A DNA stretch of 64,000 nt from positions 106,978 through 170,977 of the forward strand of contig JAIVFJ010000145.1 in NCBI GenBank assembly GCA_025765615.1, written 5' to 3'. Origin of the DNA: Zopfochytrium polystomum. Lineage: Eukaryota > Chytridiomycota > Chytridiomycetes > Chytridiales > Chytridiaceae. A program made the position numbers and the translations under genes. Shown piece by piece: positions 12,501 through 23,204 of the stretch (its first letter is position 1; every line of letters starts with the position of its first letter). The notes beneath the pieces were generated by a model. It saw nothing but the letters and a program-made list of their open reading frames with translations. It ran no database searches and was not told the origin of the DNA.

Positions 12501-13919
12501 TTGCGAATTGACGAATGAAAGGAGGACGACAGTGCGGACGATGGGCCTGTAGTATTCTACCTACTTTCGATTGGCGGACGAGGCGTGTACTGATTCCCCT
12601 CCTGTGACCAAAACAGCGGTATCGACCCGCGGTGCTGGACGAACGATGTGAAGGCGGGCTTGTCGCCGTACTTGCCACGAGGATGGTCGAATGAGGTTGT
12701 GTTGGCGTCGTGGGCGATCTGCTCGGTCTCGACGTCGTTCGCAACGTATCCCTGAGGTGGCGAAGCAGTTTGAAAAATGTCATGGTCAAGGAGCTCGACC
12801 TGGATTGCATGCGAGATCTCACCTTATCATTGACGCCGCGCTTAAGGAAACGGGCGCCGGCAAAGTGCCGCGATCGACGGGCAATCAGAGTGACGTAGAT
12901 GCTGTGACCGAAAACAGAAATTCCTGCAAGTGATGATGATGCTCAATCTCAAACCTTCCCTCTCTCCCTCGAATAACAAAGTGGCTTAATGTGAAACTCA
13001 ACTGGACTGATCGACAAACCCATATATGATGGGCAAGCACCATTCTGAAGACAAGGACGAAAAGCCGAGCGTGGAGAGGTAGTGATTCCACACAAACATT
13101 TCGTTCACTTGAAACGGCGCTCCGGGTGGCCTCGACATGTTGTGCTGAAGGGTCTGCGTAATGTCGTATGTGTAACTGAAGTAAAAGTTGTTTCTGAGGT
13201 CCAGTTGGTTGAAGATTTGAACATATCTGAGAGGGGGGAGTGGCCCGGTCAGAGGTTGGAAACTTAGACGGAGCGATCGACGAGTTGGAAGTTTGCAAAA
13301 CGGCACCTTGCTTCTTCGGGTCTCCGCTCCACGCGAGTGGCGGGACCAGCGATGCTGATGAGAACGGTGTCGTCGATGTGGTAGATGTAGTGACCCCCAA
13401 TCAAGGCTACGGCGCTTCGTTTCGTAATGAGAATGATGTAGTACCCTTCCAGGAAGCGTACGAAGCCTTGCATGCAAAATCAGGTCGATGGAAACGGCGC
13501 GGTCAGCGATGCTGGGGGGGACATAATGAGAGTGTAAGGCTTCTTACCGACGATGCCGTGGCATTGGGTGACCTTGTGCAGCCCCCCGGACGCCTTGTTG
13601 CCGTTCTCGATCATGGTGATGAGGTCTCGGATCTCCGCCTTGTTGTACGTGACGTCGTCCTCGGTCACATTGAGCTCGTACGGAGTCGTTCGGTCGATCT
13701 TGAGGACACGCATGCAATCCTTGTTTTTGAAGTTAACAGGGAGCCGATCATCAGCGGGCGGAAATACCGAGGTGGGAGGGATCTTGTGGCTCGGCACGAT
13801 CTCCAACCCATCGTCGTTCGCTCCCACGCCGAGCCCCTCCTTACCTGCGTTTTGTTGAAGCCGATGATGTAGAAGCGAGACTTTGTCTCGTACAGCGTGA
13901 ACTTGCACTGTGTCGGCAT
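9547..13919 (-). CDS. FIG4: FIG4-type polyphosphoinositide phosphatase (SAC domain)
   Basis: Predicted phosphatase acting on PI(3,5)P2 at endolysosome/vacuole membranes, in the PIKfyve/Fab1-Vac14-Fig4 complex. The start is the ATG at 13919 ([16 protein letters not shown]), as in FIG4 N-termini. The first exons are 13919-13845, 13719-13548 ([10 protein letters not shown]), 13466-13307 ([17 protein letters not shown]) and from 13226 ([16 protein letters not shown]), with GT..AG introns that keep frame. Later exons give [22 protein letters not shown], the VETEQI block, and the catalytic exon near 11818-11685 with [12 protein letters not shown], an intact CX5R(T/S) motif. Then come [24 protein letters not shown] and NLFLGNF. 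The last exon (about 10384 to a stop at 9547) encodes an Ala/Pro/His-rich insert before a conserved-looking tail [10 protein letters not shown]. The long low-complexity insert is unusual. There are at least eleven exons; boundaries after the fourth are approximate. No inactivating change seen. Confidence 0.92.
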
Positions 13920-14733
13920 GGTTGTGGCTAAGAGAAGGCGGCGCGGGTCGAAGGCGGCGCAGGTCGAAGGCGCAGGCGAACGCGGACGGCGGAGCGTGGG
14001 CTCTTCGAGTTAGGGAGGGAGGGAAATCGGCGCGTGCGGTCCGAAAGGGGTGTATGTGCCAGGGTAGATGCCTCCAAGGATCGAATCGATGATGGGATCG
14101 AGGGTAGTAGCGTGGGGCTGGCCTCTCTCTCGCTCTCGGGCGATGCGAGTGTAAAGGTGCTGGACACTGGGTGGATGATAAAGTGATAACGCCCACAAAA
14201 CGTATTTGTAACAAGCCTCGTTAATTTAAAAACAAAAGGAGGAAGATAAACGGGAAAGAACGCCCAGTTCCACGATCACCAAACAGGGCAGGGATTACTT
14301 CTATAATACACATCCGCCTCGCAATCCAAGGCAGGTTCTCATCACTCGAACCCTCTCTCATCCTCCCCAGGTAAGGCAGCAAGGATGATGGATAATCACC
14401 CCTCCGCCCCATTGTATCAGGTGGAGGTCCACCATTCATTGTGGCGTCTGGTGGCAAGTTAAATGCAACTCAAGCCCCAACCATCAGACATTCTTATTGT
14501 GACTAGTACCCTGAAAACCCATGGGTGGACAGCACTCTCCAATGTTCAAAGAATGTGACAGACCTCCAAGATTTTCAAGCATCTCGCATAAGATATTTGT
14601 CACAGTTTAGGTTTTTCAAGCTCGAAGAATCTTACTTTACCACGGCACAGACCAACACACTCATTTTTTTTTTTACTTCATTTTCATTCTTGTAAGGAAG
14701 TTGTCACCCTTTATTGTTGGCGATTGTGCCTGG
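13920..14733. other. Intergenic region between FIG4 and the retrotransposon
   Basis: FIG4 5' flank on the minus strand, then sequence with no recognised gene or RNA. FIG4 transcription would start here, but I see no decisive promoter motif. Confidence 0.4.
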
Positions 14734-14738
14734 CATGT
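14734..14738. other. Target-site duplication (left), CATGT
   Basis: CATGT immediately precedes the left LTR and is repeated at 20044-20048 immediately after the right LTR. Five base pairs is the usual duplication length for Ty3/gypsy integrases. Confidence 0.9.
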
Positions 14739-15091
14739 TGTCAGGAACAGGGCAGGACAGGACAAGGCAGACAAGGAACTGAGAGGAGTGATGATTGTAT
14801 TGGAAACAATAATTCACTTGAGGGATGGGACAGGTCCCCCATCCCCCTTTTATACCTTTTGAGAGTGTTCCTTGTCAAGACTCCAAGAAAGTTCCAGAAA
14901 GAGCAATTAGTAATACAATGATACCAATGATACCAATGACAACAAGACAAGTCAGGAAAGCAAAGAAGGTTCCAGAAGGTTCCACAAGGTTCCATGAAGG
15001 AATGTTCTAGAAGGTTCCAGAAGGTTCCAGAAGGTTCCATGAAGGAATGTTCTAGAAGGTTCCAGAGGTTTCCAGAGGGTGATTCATAACA
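14739..15091 (-). repeat. 3' LTR of the chromovirus
   Basis: 353 bp. On the element strand it begins TGTTATGAATC and ends CCTGACA. By eye I find no difference from the copy at 19691-20043. It contains a TATAAAAG box, the start-site region with AAGTGAATTAT, and a cluster of GGTTCCAGAA-like decamers (element strand TTCTGGAACC). The solo LTR at 39581-39885 has fewer decamers. Confidence 0.95.
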
Positions 15092-15106
15092 TCATCTCCC
15101 CCTTTT
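15092..15106 (-). promoter_or_regulatory. Polypurine tract overlapping the end of pol
   Basis: The element strand reads AAAAGGGGGAGATGA directly against the 3' LTR, the expected plus-strand primer. The same bases encode the last pol residues (K-R-G-R) and its TGA stop, so there is no 3' untranslated spacer. Confidence 0.85.
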
Positions 15107-18100
15107 AGGCCTCTTCTGCAACTTGGTGGGGTACCTGGTCTTAAACTCGAGCAGAAGGTCTTGGCAGTGAGTGAGGTTTGACTCAGGCTCCCAGGTGTTG
15201 TCAGCATCTGAGTAACCTCTCCACTTAACAAGGAACTTGAGTGTTCTTCCAAACCACTTGGCATCCAAGATTTGTTCAACCTCAAATTCCTCTTCACCTT
15301 CTACCTCAACTGGAGGAGGAGGAGGAACAACTCTGCCTGGAATGGAATTGGCCACAAACTTCTCTAAAAGGCTGACATGGAAAACTGGGTGGATCTTCAT
15401 GGATGCAGGGAGATCCAGCTTGAAGGTGACTGGATTGATTTGCTCCAAGATCTTGAAAGGTCCCAACTTGAGGTTGTCTAGCTTGGGACTTGGTCTTTTG
15501 GTCTGCAAGTTCTTCCTCAGAAGCCAAACTTGCTGACCCACAGCAAGGTCATGGTCCATTCTGTGAGTGTTGGCAAATCTTGAGGCATCTTCTTGGGCTT
15601 GCTTCAGGGTGGAGTCCAGGAAGGAGTTGATGATCTTAAGCTTATGTAAGTGTGAAGCCGCAGCAGGAGCCTGGACATTGGATAGGGTCTCTTGTCCCAG
15701 AAGATCTCCTCTTGGATTGAAGCCATAGGTTGCAAAGAAAGGAGATAGCTGGGTGCTTGAGTGGAGAGAATTGTTGAGAGCAAATTCTGCCAGTGGAAGG
15801 AGGGTGGGCCAATCATCCTGTTGATAGCTGACATAGCACCTCAAATACTGCTCCAGAGTCTGGTTTGTTCTTTCTGTTTGTCCATCAGTCTGAGGGTGAT
15901 AAGCAGTTGACAGTTGAGACTTGATTCCAAGGGCTGCTGTGAGTGCTTTCCAAAATTGAGATCTGAACTGAGGTCCTCTGTCACTGATGATTGACTGAGG
16001 CAGCCCATGGAGCCTGAATATGTGCTGCAAAAACAGGTCTGCTGTTCCTTGTGCATCTATATTCTCAGTGCAGGGGATGAAATGGGCCAACTTTGTCCTT
16101 CTGCAGATGACAACAAGGATAGAGTCAAATCCATGGGATGGGGGCAGTTTCACAATGAAGTCCATGGATATTGATGACCAAGGGCTGATGGCAATTGGGA
16201 GGGGCTCCAGAAGTCCATAGGGCTTGTGTCTGCTGGATTTGTTTCTTTGACAGGTTTCACAGCTGCTGACATAGTTCTTGATGTACTTCCTCATGCCTGG
16301 CCAGTAGAAGTCTCTGGAAACAAGCTCATATGTCTTGTGCTCTCCTGGGTGTCCAGCTGTTGCTGCATCATGCCTTGTCTTGAGTATCTCAAGTTTTTCC
16401 TCTTCTTGGCTGATTTGAATCTTGTGAGGCTTGGGGTCCTTGGAAATAGCATGGGCCCACACACTGTCAGGAAGCAATGAAAGGTGTGTCTTGGATGGTG
16501 GGGTGAAACCATCTCCCCCTTCAGGTGCAAGGTCTGTTCTTCTTGACAGGGCATCAGCCACAGTGTTAAGGTGGCCAGGAGAATAGCACAGCTTAAAGTC
16601 ATACTCAGAGAGCAGTTCAGCCCACCTGGCATGCCTCTGCTTGAGCAACCTCCTTGCCCTGAAGAAGGTGAGGTTCTTGTGATCAGAATAGACAGAGATG
16701 CCTTTAGAACCAGCCAAGTAGTGTCTCCAGAATTTGAATGCTTCCACAATTGCAAGCAACTCCTTGTCATGGACTGTGTAGTTACACTCAGCACTGTTCA
16801 GCTTCCTGGAGTAATATGCCACTGGATGCAGAGGAGCAGAGGGTTCCTGAGAGCTTGGCTGGGACAGAACAGCGCCAAGGGCATAGTCTGAGGCATCAGT
16901 TTCCAAGGTGAAGGGAAGCAAGGGATCCACATGCTTAAGGAGTGGTGCACTTGTGGTTGCTGTCTTAAGAGCTAGCCAGGCTTGCTCTGCTGCTGGGGTC
17001 CATTCAAACTTGGTGGTCTTCTTGGTGAGATCAGTGAGAGGCTTGGCTATGGCAGAATAGTTGGCAATGAAGGTTCTGTAGAAGTTGCAAAATCCAAGGA
17101 AGCTTTGAACATCCTTGATGGAATTTGGAGCCTTCCATTCAAGAATAGTTTGGATCTTGTCTGGTGCCATGGAGATCCCTTTGTCAGACACAATGAATCC
17201 CAAAAACTCAATGGAGGTCTTGTGGAATTCACACTTCTCCAGCTTTGCATAGAGGTGATGCTGTCTGAGTCTCTCCAAGACAGTCTTGACATGTCCCATA
17301 TGGCTTGCAGTGTCAGATGAAAATACCAGGATATCATCCAGGTAGACAATGACAAAAAGGTCCAGAATATCCCTGAAGATGTCATTCATCATGCCTTGGA
17401 AAATAGCTGGAGCATTGGTAAGTCCAAAGGGCATAACCAAGTACTCAAAGTGACCGTATTTGCATCTGAAGGCAGTCTTCCATTGATCCTGGGGCTTAAT
17501 TCTGACCAAATTGTAGGCACCTCTGAGGTCAATCTTGGAAAATATCCTTGCATGGCTCAGTTTGTCCAGTAATTCAGAGATGAGAGGCAGTGGATAGCGG
17601 TTCTTGACTGTCATCTCATTGAGATCTCTGTAGTCCACACAGGGTCTCAGTCCCCCATCCTTCTTCTTGACAAAAAAGATGGGAGCTCCAGCTGGTGACT
17701 TGGAAGGTTGGATGAATCCCTTGTTCAGCATTTCTTCAATGTATTCTTGGAGGGCCTTGGCTTCTGGTGGAGAGAGGTGGTACAGTGGCTTGAAAGGTGG
17801 GCTGCAAGTTTCATCCTTGAGTGGGATTTCACAGTCATAAGGCCTCTGAGCTGGTAGCAGGTCTGCCTTGGTCTTGGAAAACACATCAGCATAAGGGAGA
17901 TATTCTTTTGGTAGCTTGGATGCCAGCAAAAGGTCTGATGGGTCCAGGTTGTCGTGCTCCTCAGCAGTGGGGCTTGAATTCTTGACTGGGAACTGTGATT
18001 CTTGAATCTTTGACTGAGAGTTCTGTTCTTGGCAAAGACTGTGAGCTGTGGAACTTGAATCTTGAATGTGGACTGTGAACTGTGGTACTTGAATCTTTGA

Positions 18101-18811
18101 CTGTGGGTTCTGTGAACAAGAGTCATGGCCATGACTGTGAGCTCTATGAGCTCTACTTGAATCTTGACTGTGAACTGTGAACTGTGGAACTGGAGTCTTG
18201 GCTGGCTGTGAATCTTGAATCAAGGGCTTGAGAGCATGAGACTTGGGGGCTTGACTTGAGTTTTGGGTGACTGTTCCAATTGGTGGAGGTTGGACTTGAC
18301 CAGTGACCCAATCAATGGCAGGGTTCTGGGCTTGCAGCCATGGTAATCCCAGGATGACAGAGAATGTGGGTGAGCCAAGATCCAATACTTCCAGATTGAC
18401 CATGGATGGTGGAAAGTCTTGGATGTGGAGGTTTAGCTTGGTTTCATGGCTGATTTCCTTGAACAGAGCATGATTGGCAAAGTGGACCATGAGGGGTGTG
18501 GATTTCTTGATCGTAGGAATGGCACAAGACTTGGCAAGGGTGGCATCAATGATGTTGCAGGATGATCCAGAGTCTATAAGGGCCTTGGTTGTGATGGTTG
18601 ACTTGGGTGAGAGTTGAATCTTGACATCCATGGTGAGTTGGTGGGGCTTGGAATCTGAGGTGTTTGTGGTGCTGGTGGTGGTGATGAAACAGGGGCAGCT
18701 TGGAGGAGGGTCCAGGGAATTGCCCCTCAGTGAGCCTGGACCTGGGAGTTTGGGTGCTTCTTCCTTGGGCAGTCCTTGACAGCATGCTCCTTGGAGCCAC
18801 AGTAAAAACAC
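15092..18811 (-). CDS. pol: Pol polyprotein: protease, reverse transcriptase, RNase H, integrase, chromodomain
   Basis: 1,239 codons are open from the M at 18811, but translation most likely enters from gag by -1 frameshifting, so that M need not be used. The aspartic protease motif DSGSS is at about residue 80. RT shows IDLRGAYN and the YLDD active site near residue 487. RNase H shows TDASDYALG and SDHKNL. Integrase has the zinc-binding HHCC (HPGEH...CETCQRNK, about 810-850), catalytic D (SMDFIVKLP, about 884), D (ISDRGPQF, about 940) and E (QTDGQTERTNQ). A chromodomain with FLVKWRGYSDADNTWEP occupies about 1187-1235 and would steer integration by binding modified histone. Between protease and RT (plus-strand 17990-18200) there is a short internal repeat rich in Q/S/H. 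No stops or shifts are seen. Confidence 0.97.
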   Translation of the reverse strand: MFLLWLQGACCQGLPKEEAPKLPGPGSLRGNSLDPPPSCPCFITTTSTTNTSDSKPHQLTMDVKIQLSPKSTITTKALIDSGSSCNIIDATLAKSCAIPTIKKSTPLMVHFANHALFKEISHETKLNLHIQDFPPSMVNLEVLDLGSPTFSVILGLPWLQAQNPAIDWVTGQVQPPPIGTVTQNSSQAPKSHALKPLIQDSQPAKTPVPQFTVHSQDSSRAHRAHSHGHDSCSQNPQSKIQVPQFTVHIQDSSSTAHSLCQEQNSQSKIQESQFPVKNSSPTAEEHDNLDPSDLLLASKLPKEYLPYADVFSKTKADLLPAQRPYDCEIPLKDETCSPPFKPLYHLSPPEAKALQEYIEEMLNKGFIQPSKSPAGAPIFFVKKKDGGLRPCVDYRDLNEMTVKNRYPLPLISELLDKLSHARIFSKIDLRGAYNLVRIKPQDQWKTAFRCKYGHFEYLVMPFGLTNAPAIFQGMMNDIFRDILDLFVIVYLDDILVFSSDTASHMGHVKTVLERLRQHHLYAKLEKCEFHKTSIEFLGFIVSDKGISMAPDKIQTILEWKAPNSIKDVQSFLGFCNFYRTFIANYSAIAKPLTDLTKKTTKFEWTPAAEQAWLALKTATTSAPLLKHVDPLLPFTLETDASDYALGAVLSQPSSQEPSAPLHPVAYYSRKLNSAECNYTVHDKELLAIVEAFKFWRHYLAGSKGISVYSDHKNLTFFRARRLLKQRHARWAELLSEYDFKLCYSPGHLNTVADALSRRTDLAPEGGDGFTPPSKTHLSLLPDSVWAHAISKDPKPHKIQISQEEEKLEILKTRHDAATAGHPGEHKTYELVSRDFYWPGMRKYIKNYVSSCETCQRNKSSRHKPYGLLEPLPIAISPWSSISMDFIVKLPPSHGFDSILVVICRRTKLAHFIPCTENIDAQGTADLFLQHIFRLHGLPQSIISDRGPQFRSQFWKALTAALGIKSQLSTAYHPQTDGQTERTNQTLEQYLRCYVSYQQDDWPTLLPLAEFALNNSLHSSTQLSPFFATYGFNPRGDLLGQETLSNVQAPAAASHLHKLKIINSFLDSTLKQAQEDASRFANTHRMDHDLAVGQQVWLLRKNLQTKRPSPKLDNLKLGPFKILEQINPVTFKLDLPASMKIHPVFHVSLLEKFVANSIPGRVVPPPPPVEVEGEEEFEVEQILDAKWFGRTLKFLVKWRGYSDADNTWEPESNLTHCQDLLLEFKTRYPTKLQKRPKRGR
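18709..18754 (-). promoter_or_regulatory. -1 programmed frameshift signal (gag-pol)
   Basis: The slippery heptamer CCCAAAC (18754-18748) sits in the gag frame as C-CCA-AAC, the classic X-XXY-YYZ phase. After a 5-nt spacer, GGTCCAGG (18742-18735) can pair perfectly with CCTGGACC (18716-18709) around an 18-nt loop. Slipping by -1 gives P-K-L-P-G-P-G-S, exactly the pol frame. Gag stops at 18727. Confidence 0.88.
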
Positions 18812-19650
18812 AGTCCCTGCTGGGCCCTCCTTGTTTTCTCCTCTTGGCTCAGAGGACCCTTAGGAAGTGTCTCAACTGCATCCACTTGCATGGGTTCAGG
18901 AACTGTAAGAGCTTGAGGAACTGGGGTAGGTCTTGATGTAGTTCCTACTTGTCTTTGCTTCAGCCTCTTGGAGTAGAGTCTGTTGTCAATCTTGATGGCA
19001 AGGAGAATGTACTCTTCCAAGGTCTCAGGGATGTGCAGAGACTGGGAGAGCATGTCTTGGATAGACTCATGGAGACCATCATGGTACAGCTCCATCAGAG
19101 CTGCATCATTGTATCCAGAGTCTCTGGCTAGTTGCTTGAATTGGTTGGTGTAGGCCACACAAGATTGCTTTCCTTGCTTGATATGCTTGAGCTTGGATCT
19201 TGCTGTCCAAGATGCGTAGGGGTCACCAAAGGTAGCCTCCAGCCCCTCCCAGAGTTCTTGCAGGGTGGTGGGTGTGCTTGGGAGAGATCTGTACCATGAT
19301 TGAGCTTGACCAGACAGGAGGGTGCTTGTGAAAAGAACCTTGACTTGCTCACTGGGAAATCTTGAAGGTTGGAGAAGGATGACATTCTCCACAGTGGCCA
19401 TGAAGTTCCTGAGGTCTTTGGCCAGCCCAGTGAACTTGTCAGGGCTGGGAACCTTGGGCTCTCTTGCTTGGTTGGCTTGAGGCAGGGGAAGAGCTTGATG
19501 TTCTTGTTGGTGAAGTTGTTGTTGAAGCTGGTGCTGCTGGTGAAGGACTTGTTCTTGAAGTTGGTGTGTCTGTCTTGAGAGGGCTTGTAATTGGTCCATC
19601 AAGGCTTGGAAGGCAGTTGCATCAGGGAAGGTGTTGTTTGGGTCAGACAT
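18727..19650 (-). CDS. gag: Gag polyprotein with CCHC zinc knuckle
   Basis: A 307-codon structural protein for the virus-like particle. The start ATG at 19650 is the first after the primer-binding site and is preceded by CCATC. The N-terminal third is Q/H-rich (about residues 12-55). The middle has the retrotransposon gag region (LSGQAQSWYRSLP, LEATFGDPYA, YTNQFKQLARDSGY). The C-terminus carries one zinc knuckle CFYCGSKEHAVKDC, an intact C-X2-C-X4-H-X4-C. The gene overlaps pol in the -1 frame. Confidence 0.95.
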   Translation of the reverse strand: MSDPNNTFPDATAFQALMDQLQALSRQTHQLQEQVLHQQHQLQQQLHQQEHQALPLPQANQAREPKVPSPDKFTGLAKDLRNFMATVENVILLQPSRFPSEQVKVLFTSTLLSGQAQSWYRSLPSTPTTLQELWEGLEATFGDPYASWTARSKLKHIKQGKQSCVAYTNQFKQLARDSGYNDAALMELYHDGLHESIQDMLSQSLHIPETLEEYILLAIKIDNRLYSKRLKQRQVGTTSRPTPVPQALTVPEPMQVDAVETLPKGPLSQEEKTRRAQQGLCFYCGSKEHAVKDCPRKKHPNSQVQAH

Positions 19651-19677
19651 GATGGCAGAGAGTAGTGGGAGAGGGTG

Positions 19678-19688
19678 AAGTGAATTAT
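19678..19688 (-). promoter_or_regulatory. Self-priming primer-binding site
   Basis: The element strand reads ATAATTCACTT two bases after the 5' LTR. It is the exact reverse complement of AAGTGAATTAT inside the LTR (19771-19761), which lies about 35 nt downstream of the TATA box and so at or near the expected RNA 5' end. No tRNA-like TGG start is present. This matches the Tf1 self-priming arrangement. Confidence 0.8.
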
Positions 19689-19690
19689 GA

Positions 19691-20043
19691 TGTCAGGAAC
19701 AGGGCAGGACAGGACAAGGCAGACAAGGAACTGAGAGGAGTGATGATTGTATTGGAAACAATAATTCACTTGAGGGATGGGACAGGTCCCCCATCCCCCT
19801 TTTATACCTTTTGAGAGTGTTCCTTGTCAAGACTCCAAGAAAGTTCCAGAAAGAGCAATTAGTAATACAATGATACCAATGATACCAATGACAACAAGAC
19901 AAGTCAGGAAAGCAAAGAAGGTTCCAGAAGGTTCCACAAGGTTCCATGAAGGAATGTTCTAGAAGGTTCCAGAAGGTTCCAGAAGGTTCCATGAAGGAAT
20001 GTTCTAGAAGGTTCCAGAGGTTTCCAGAGGGTGATTCATAACA
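19691..20043 (-). repeat. 5' LTR of the chromovirus
   Basis: 353 bp, read as identical to 14739-15091. It would act as promoter: TATAAAA on the element strand at 19806-19800, with the probable transcription start near 19771 where the self-priming sequence begins. Confidence 0.95.
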
Positions 20044-20048
20044 CATGT
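20044..20048. other. Target-site duplication (right), CATGT
   Basis: Exact repeat of 14734-14738, flanking the element on its other side. Confidence 0.9.
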
Positions 20049-20490
20049 CAAAAGGGCAGCAACAGCCTTGAGTCGATGTGGAGTGAGAAAGCTGTTTAGA
20101 GCGTTAGCTCTTTTTTTGTTAAGAGCAAAGCGCTCTTTGTTGCCATAGTAGATGGAGAGCTGGTGCTCTCAGACAGATTTGTCTTGTTTAGAGTACAGAA
20201 CGCCCTTTTCTTGTAAGAGTGAAGTGTTGAAGTTGCAGTGTAGAAGGCGACGTCGTGAGTTTAGGCCGCGAGCAGGCAGATGTGATCAGGATCCGGGATG
20301 ATGCTTCTCCAGAGCTGCTGGGGCCTTCCCTTTTACACTGCAGGTGGTCTCAGGAATCAGACTCTGGTGATAGCCTTTTAGCTCTGAGAGATAGAGTTTA
20401 GACTTTGAGGGGGTCAGGAGGCAGGCATGACATCGTTTGTTGCATCCACAATGATTTTTGGCCAGAACTTCCGTGGAGTTACGTTGTGCA

Positions 20491-20521
<31 letters not shown>

Positions 20522-21665
20522 TCAGGATTCCCCGACACGCTCCTGCAACCATTCCTATCGAAATTGCTGGAGCGAAGCAAACAGATGTGGATCTGCCCAG
20601 ACCCCGTGGGGATTGAAACCTCCTCTAAGGCGCTCACACACCTGGTGTCAAAAGAGAGAGGGACAAGTGTAGATAACACTGGGGGGACCAGCCCGAACGC
20701 CGCCTTAACTCATCTTCACTCTCGGAGACAGGTCAGAAGAGCCTTGTCAGCTGCAAATACACGCTTTTGATAACGCCTTGGAAACTAAAGAACAGGGAAT
20801 AATAATAAGGGGGGGGGGGGGGGGGTCCCGATCCTTGCGGTTTTGGGACAGGTACGCTTGTTTTTTGCGAAATAGAATCAATGGACTTTATCACTGAGAC
20901 CTCGGTGTAGTCTCGCATCTGTTTTCTCGGGTCAAAGTACGGCTGCCTTTGCGTTGAAAAAAAAAAGCGCGCGGGCAGGGGAGGTCAAGGAAAAGCCAAA
21001 AGGACAGCAGAGAGGAGGAAGTAACAAGAGACAAGCGCAAGAGTGTGTGTGGGGGTTAGGGTGGTGGCAATGATTTCAGCCTGCCGGACACCCCAATTCG
21101 AGGGGGAAATTAGGTGTTTTCTCGTCAACCGTGACGAGAAAAACTGCGAGAACAACATACAGACCACATAGAATATCAGGGCTGCTGCCTGAACCCCATT
21201 GATGGAGGGACCGCAACGGGGTCACCGTCTCTCCCTCCCAATTCCAACCATCATTGGACGGCACACACAGACCCCCCTCATCTCATCTTGCAACCAAAGG
21301 GCTTCAGACAGACATAACACTGCGCTGATTGGATTGCCACCACCCCGTGTGGTTGGGTTTGGGTTTGGGTCGGTTGAAAGAAGGGGAGGGGGGAACACAC
21401 TGAAAAACGGAGTAAATAACTAACAGACCAGGGTGTAAATAGGAAGAAGAAGAGGCGGGAAGCGCGACGCACAAAATAAGGGGCAAAGGGGTGATTTGGG
21501 GGGGTAAAGGGGTGATGGGGAGCGGAAGGCACACACACTCACTCACTGACTCACTCACTCACTGACACGCAAGCAACACATACAGGATTTGAACACATCG
21601 CGGGCGGCACGCCGTCGGGGGGGAGAATACGAAAACGTAAAAAAAAAGGAAAAAAAAGAAACCCA

Positions 21666-21702
<37 letters not shown>

Positions 21703-21706
21703 CGTC
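20049..21706. other. Intergenic, no supported gene
   Basis: Contains an A-run near 20491-20516, a G-run near 20810-20825 and a CA microsatellite (about 21669-21702) close to the CEP76 stop codon. Only short unconvincing open frames are present. Confidence 0.4.
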
Positions 21707-23166
21707 CTACAACGGCCGGAACCGCACCGCCAGCATGACCCAGCACCCCGCGCACCCTTCGCACGCCGGAAACACGCGCACCCGCAGCCCAAACCGCGCG
21801 CCGCCGCCGCCGCCGCCGCCGCCGTCCCCAGCCCCGACAGCGCCGTCTCCGCTTCCGCTTCCGCTGGCACTGCGCGCGAGGAGCAGGTCGCGGCACTGCG
21901 GCGCCCGCACCATTTTCGCAAAGATCTTGCCCGCGTGGAGTGTGTTAAAGTGGCAGGGAAAGCCCTTGTTTGATTGTTGGGGCGGTTTTTTTTTTATTTT
22001 TTTTTTTTAAGGTTGGTTCGTTCGTTCGTCGTGGGGGTTAATAACTTGTGAAAGGGTCGAGGTGGAACAACCAAAACGAGCGAGACAGATAAAAAAAAAA
22101 AAAAAAAAAAAAAAAGAGTCGCGCGAGATTCAACAACGCCGGACATTCTCGCTTGTACGATTCGACCGCCCCCACCAAAAAAAAAAAAAGAAAAAAAAAA
22201 AAAAACGCACCAACTCACCTTGAACGTAAACCCCTCCGGAATCAGCGCCTTGATCCCTTCCTGAAACTCTCTCGCCGCAGGTCCCTCGAGCGACAACCCG
22301 CCCGCGCCCCCGCCCCCGCCGCCCCACGCCCCGCGCACGAGCTTGCCCATCTCGCAGCCCCACAGGCACTGCGACAGCATGTGCGACATGGCGTCGTCCC
22401 ACGCGCACGGCTCGAGCCCGTGGTCGCGCCGGTACGTCGCCATGTGGTACCGCAGCACTGACTCAATGTCCTGCTCCAGCGCTGGAATGTTGGGCGTACC
22501 GCTGTCGCTCCCGCCGCCGCCGCCGCCGCCGCCGGGTATACCCCGCGCCATCAGCAGCGACCGCGGCGGCGGCGCGGCCCACGACGCGTACGTCCCACCG
22601 TAGTGCGACAGCGAGCCGCCGCCGCCGCCGCCGTTCGCAAAGTGCGAAAGCGAGAACGACGGCGTGGCCGAGGAGGGCGTGGTGGCGGCCGCCGCGGTGG
22701 CGATATTCGTGTTGGAGTTGGTGCCGTAGTAGTAGTGGTTGTTGTGGTGGTGGTGGCTGCTCTGGTGCGAGTTGCGGTGCGGCGCGGGGGGTTGGTGGTG
22801 GTAGGACTGGTGCCGGTGGTTCGGGTGGGGCGCGGTCGACGAGGACGTTGTCGACGACAACGAGTGGTGCGGGTGGTGGTGGTTGCTAAAATTGCTCAGG
22901 TGGTGGTGGTACAGCTGGCTGCCCGGGGTGGTGGGCGACGGAGTCCCTGCGGTTGCCGCCGCCGCCGCCGCCGCCGCCGACATCGACATCGACATCGACA
23001 TGGACCCAAACGACGCCGTGTGCGTGGTCGACGGTAGCGAAGGGGTCGACGTCGTCGTCGTGGATGAGGTTTTCGAGTAGCCGCCCGACGCGAGCGACGC
23101 GCTGTCGCGGATGGGGTGGTTCGGGTCGAAGGGGAGTATGGGAAAGTTGGTCGGACGCGGCCTGCT

Positions 23167-23204
<38 letters not shown>

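Larger units (their letters stand above)
14739..20043 (-). mobile_element. Complete Ty3/gypsy LTR retrotransposon, chromovirus type
   Basis: The 5,305-bp element lies on the minus strand, bounded by two 353-bp LTRs (TG...CA ends) and CATGT duplications. Internal order is 5' LTR, primer-binding site, gag, pol (protease, RT, RNase H, integrase, chromodomain), polypurine tract, 3' LTR. The C-terminal chromodomain marks it as a chromovirus. The self-complementary primer-binding site points to the Tf1/sushi branch. Both reading frames are uninterrupted and the LTRs read as identical, so it may be active or very recently so. Confidence 0.95.
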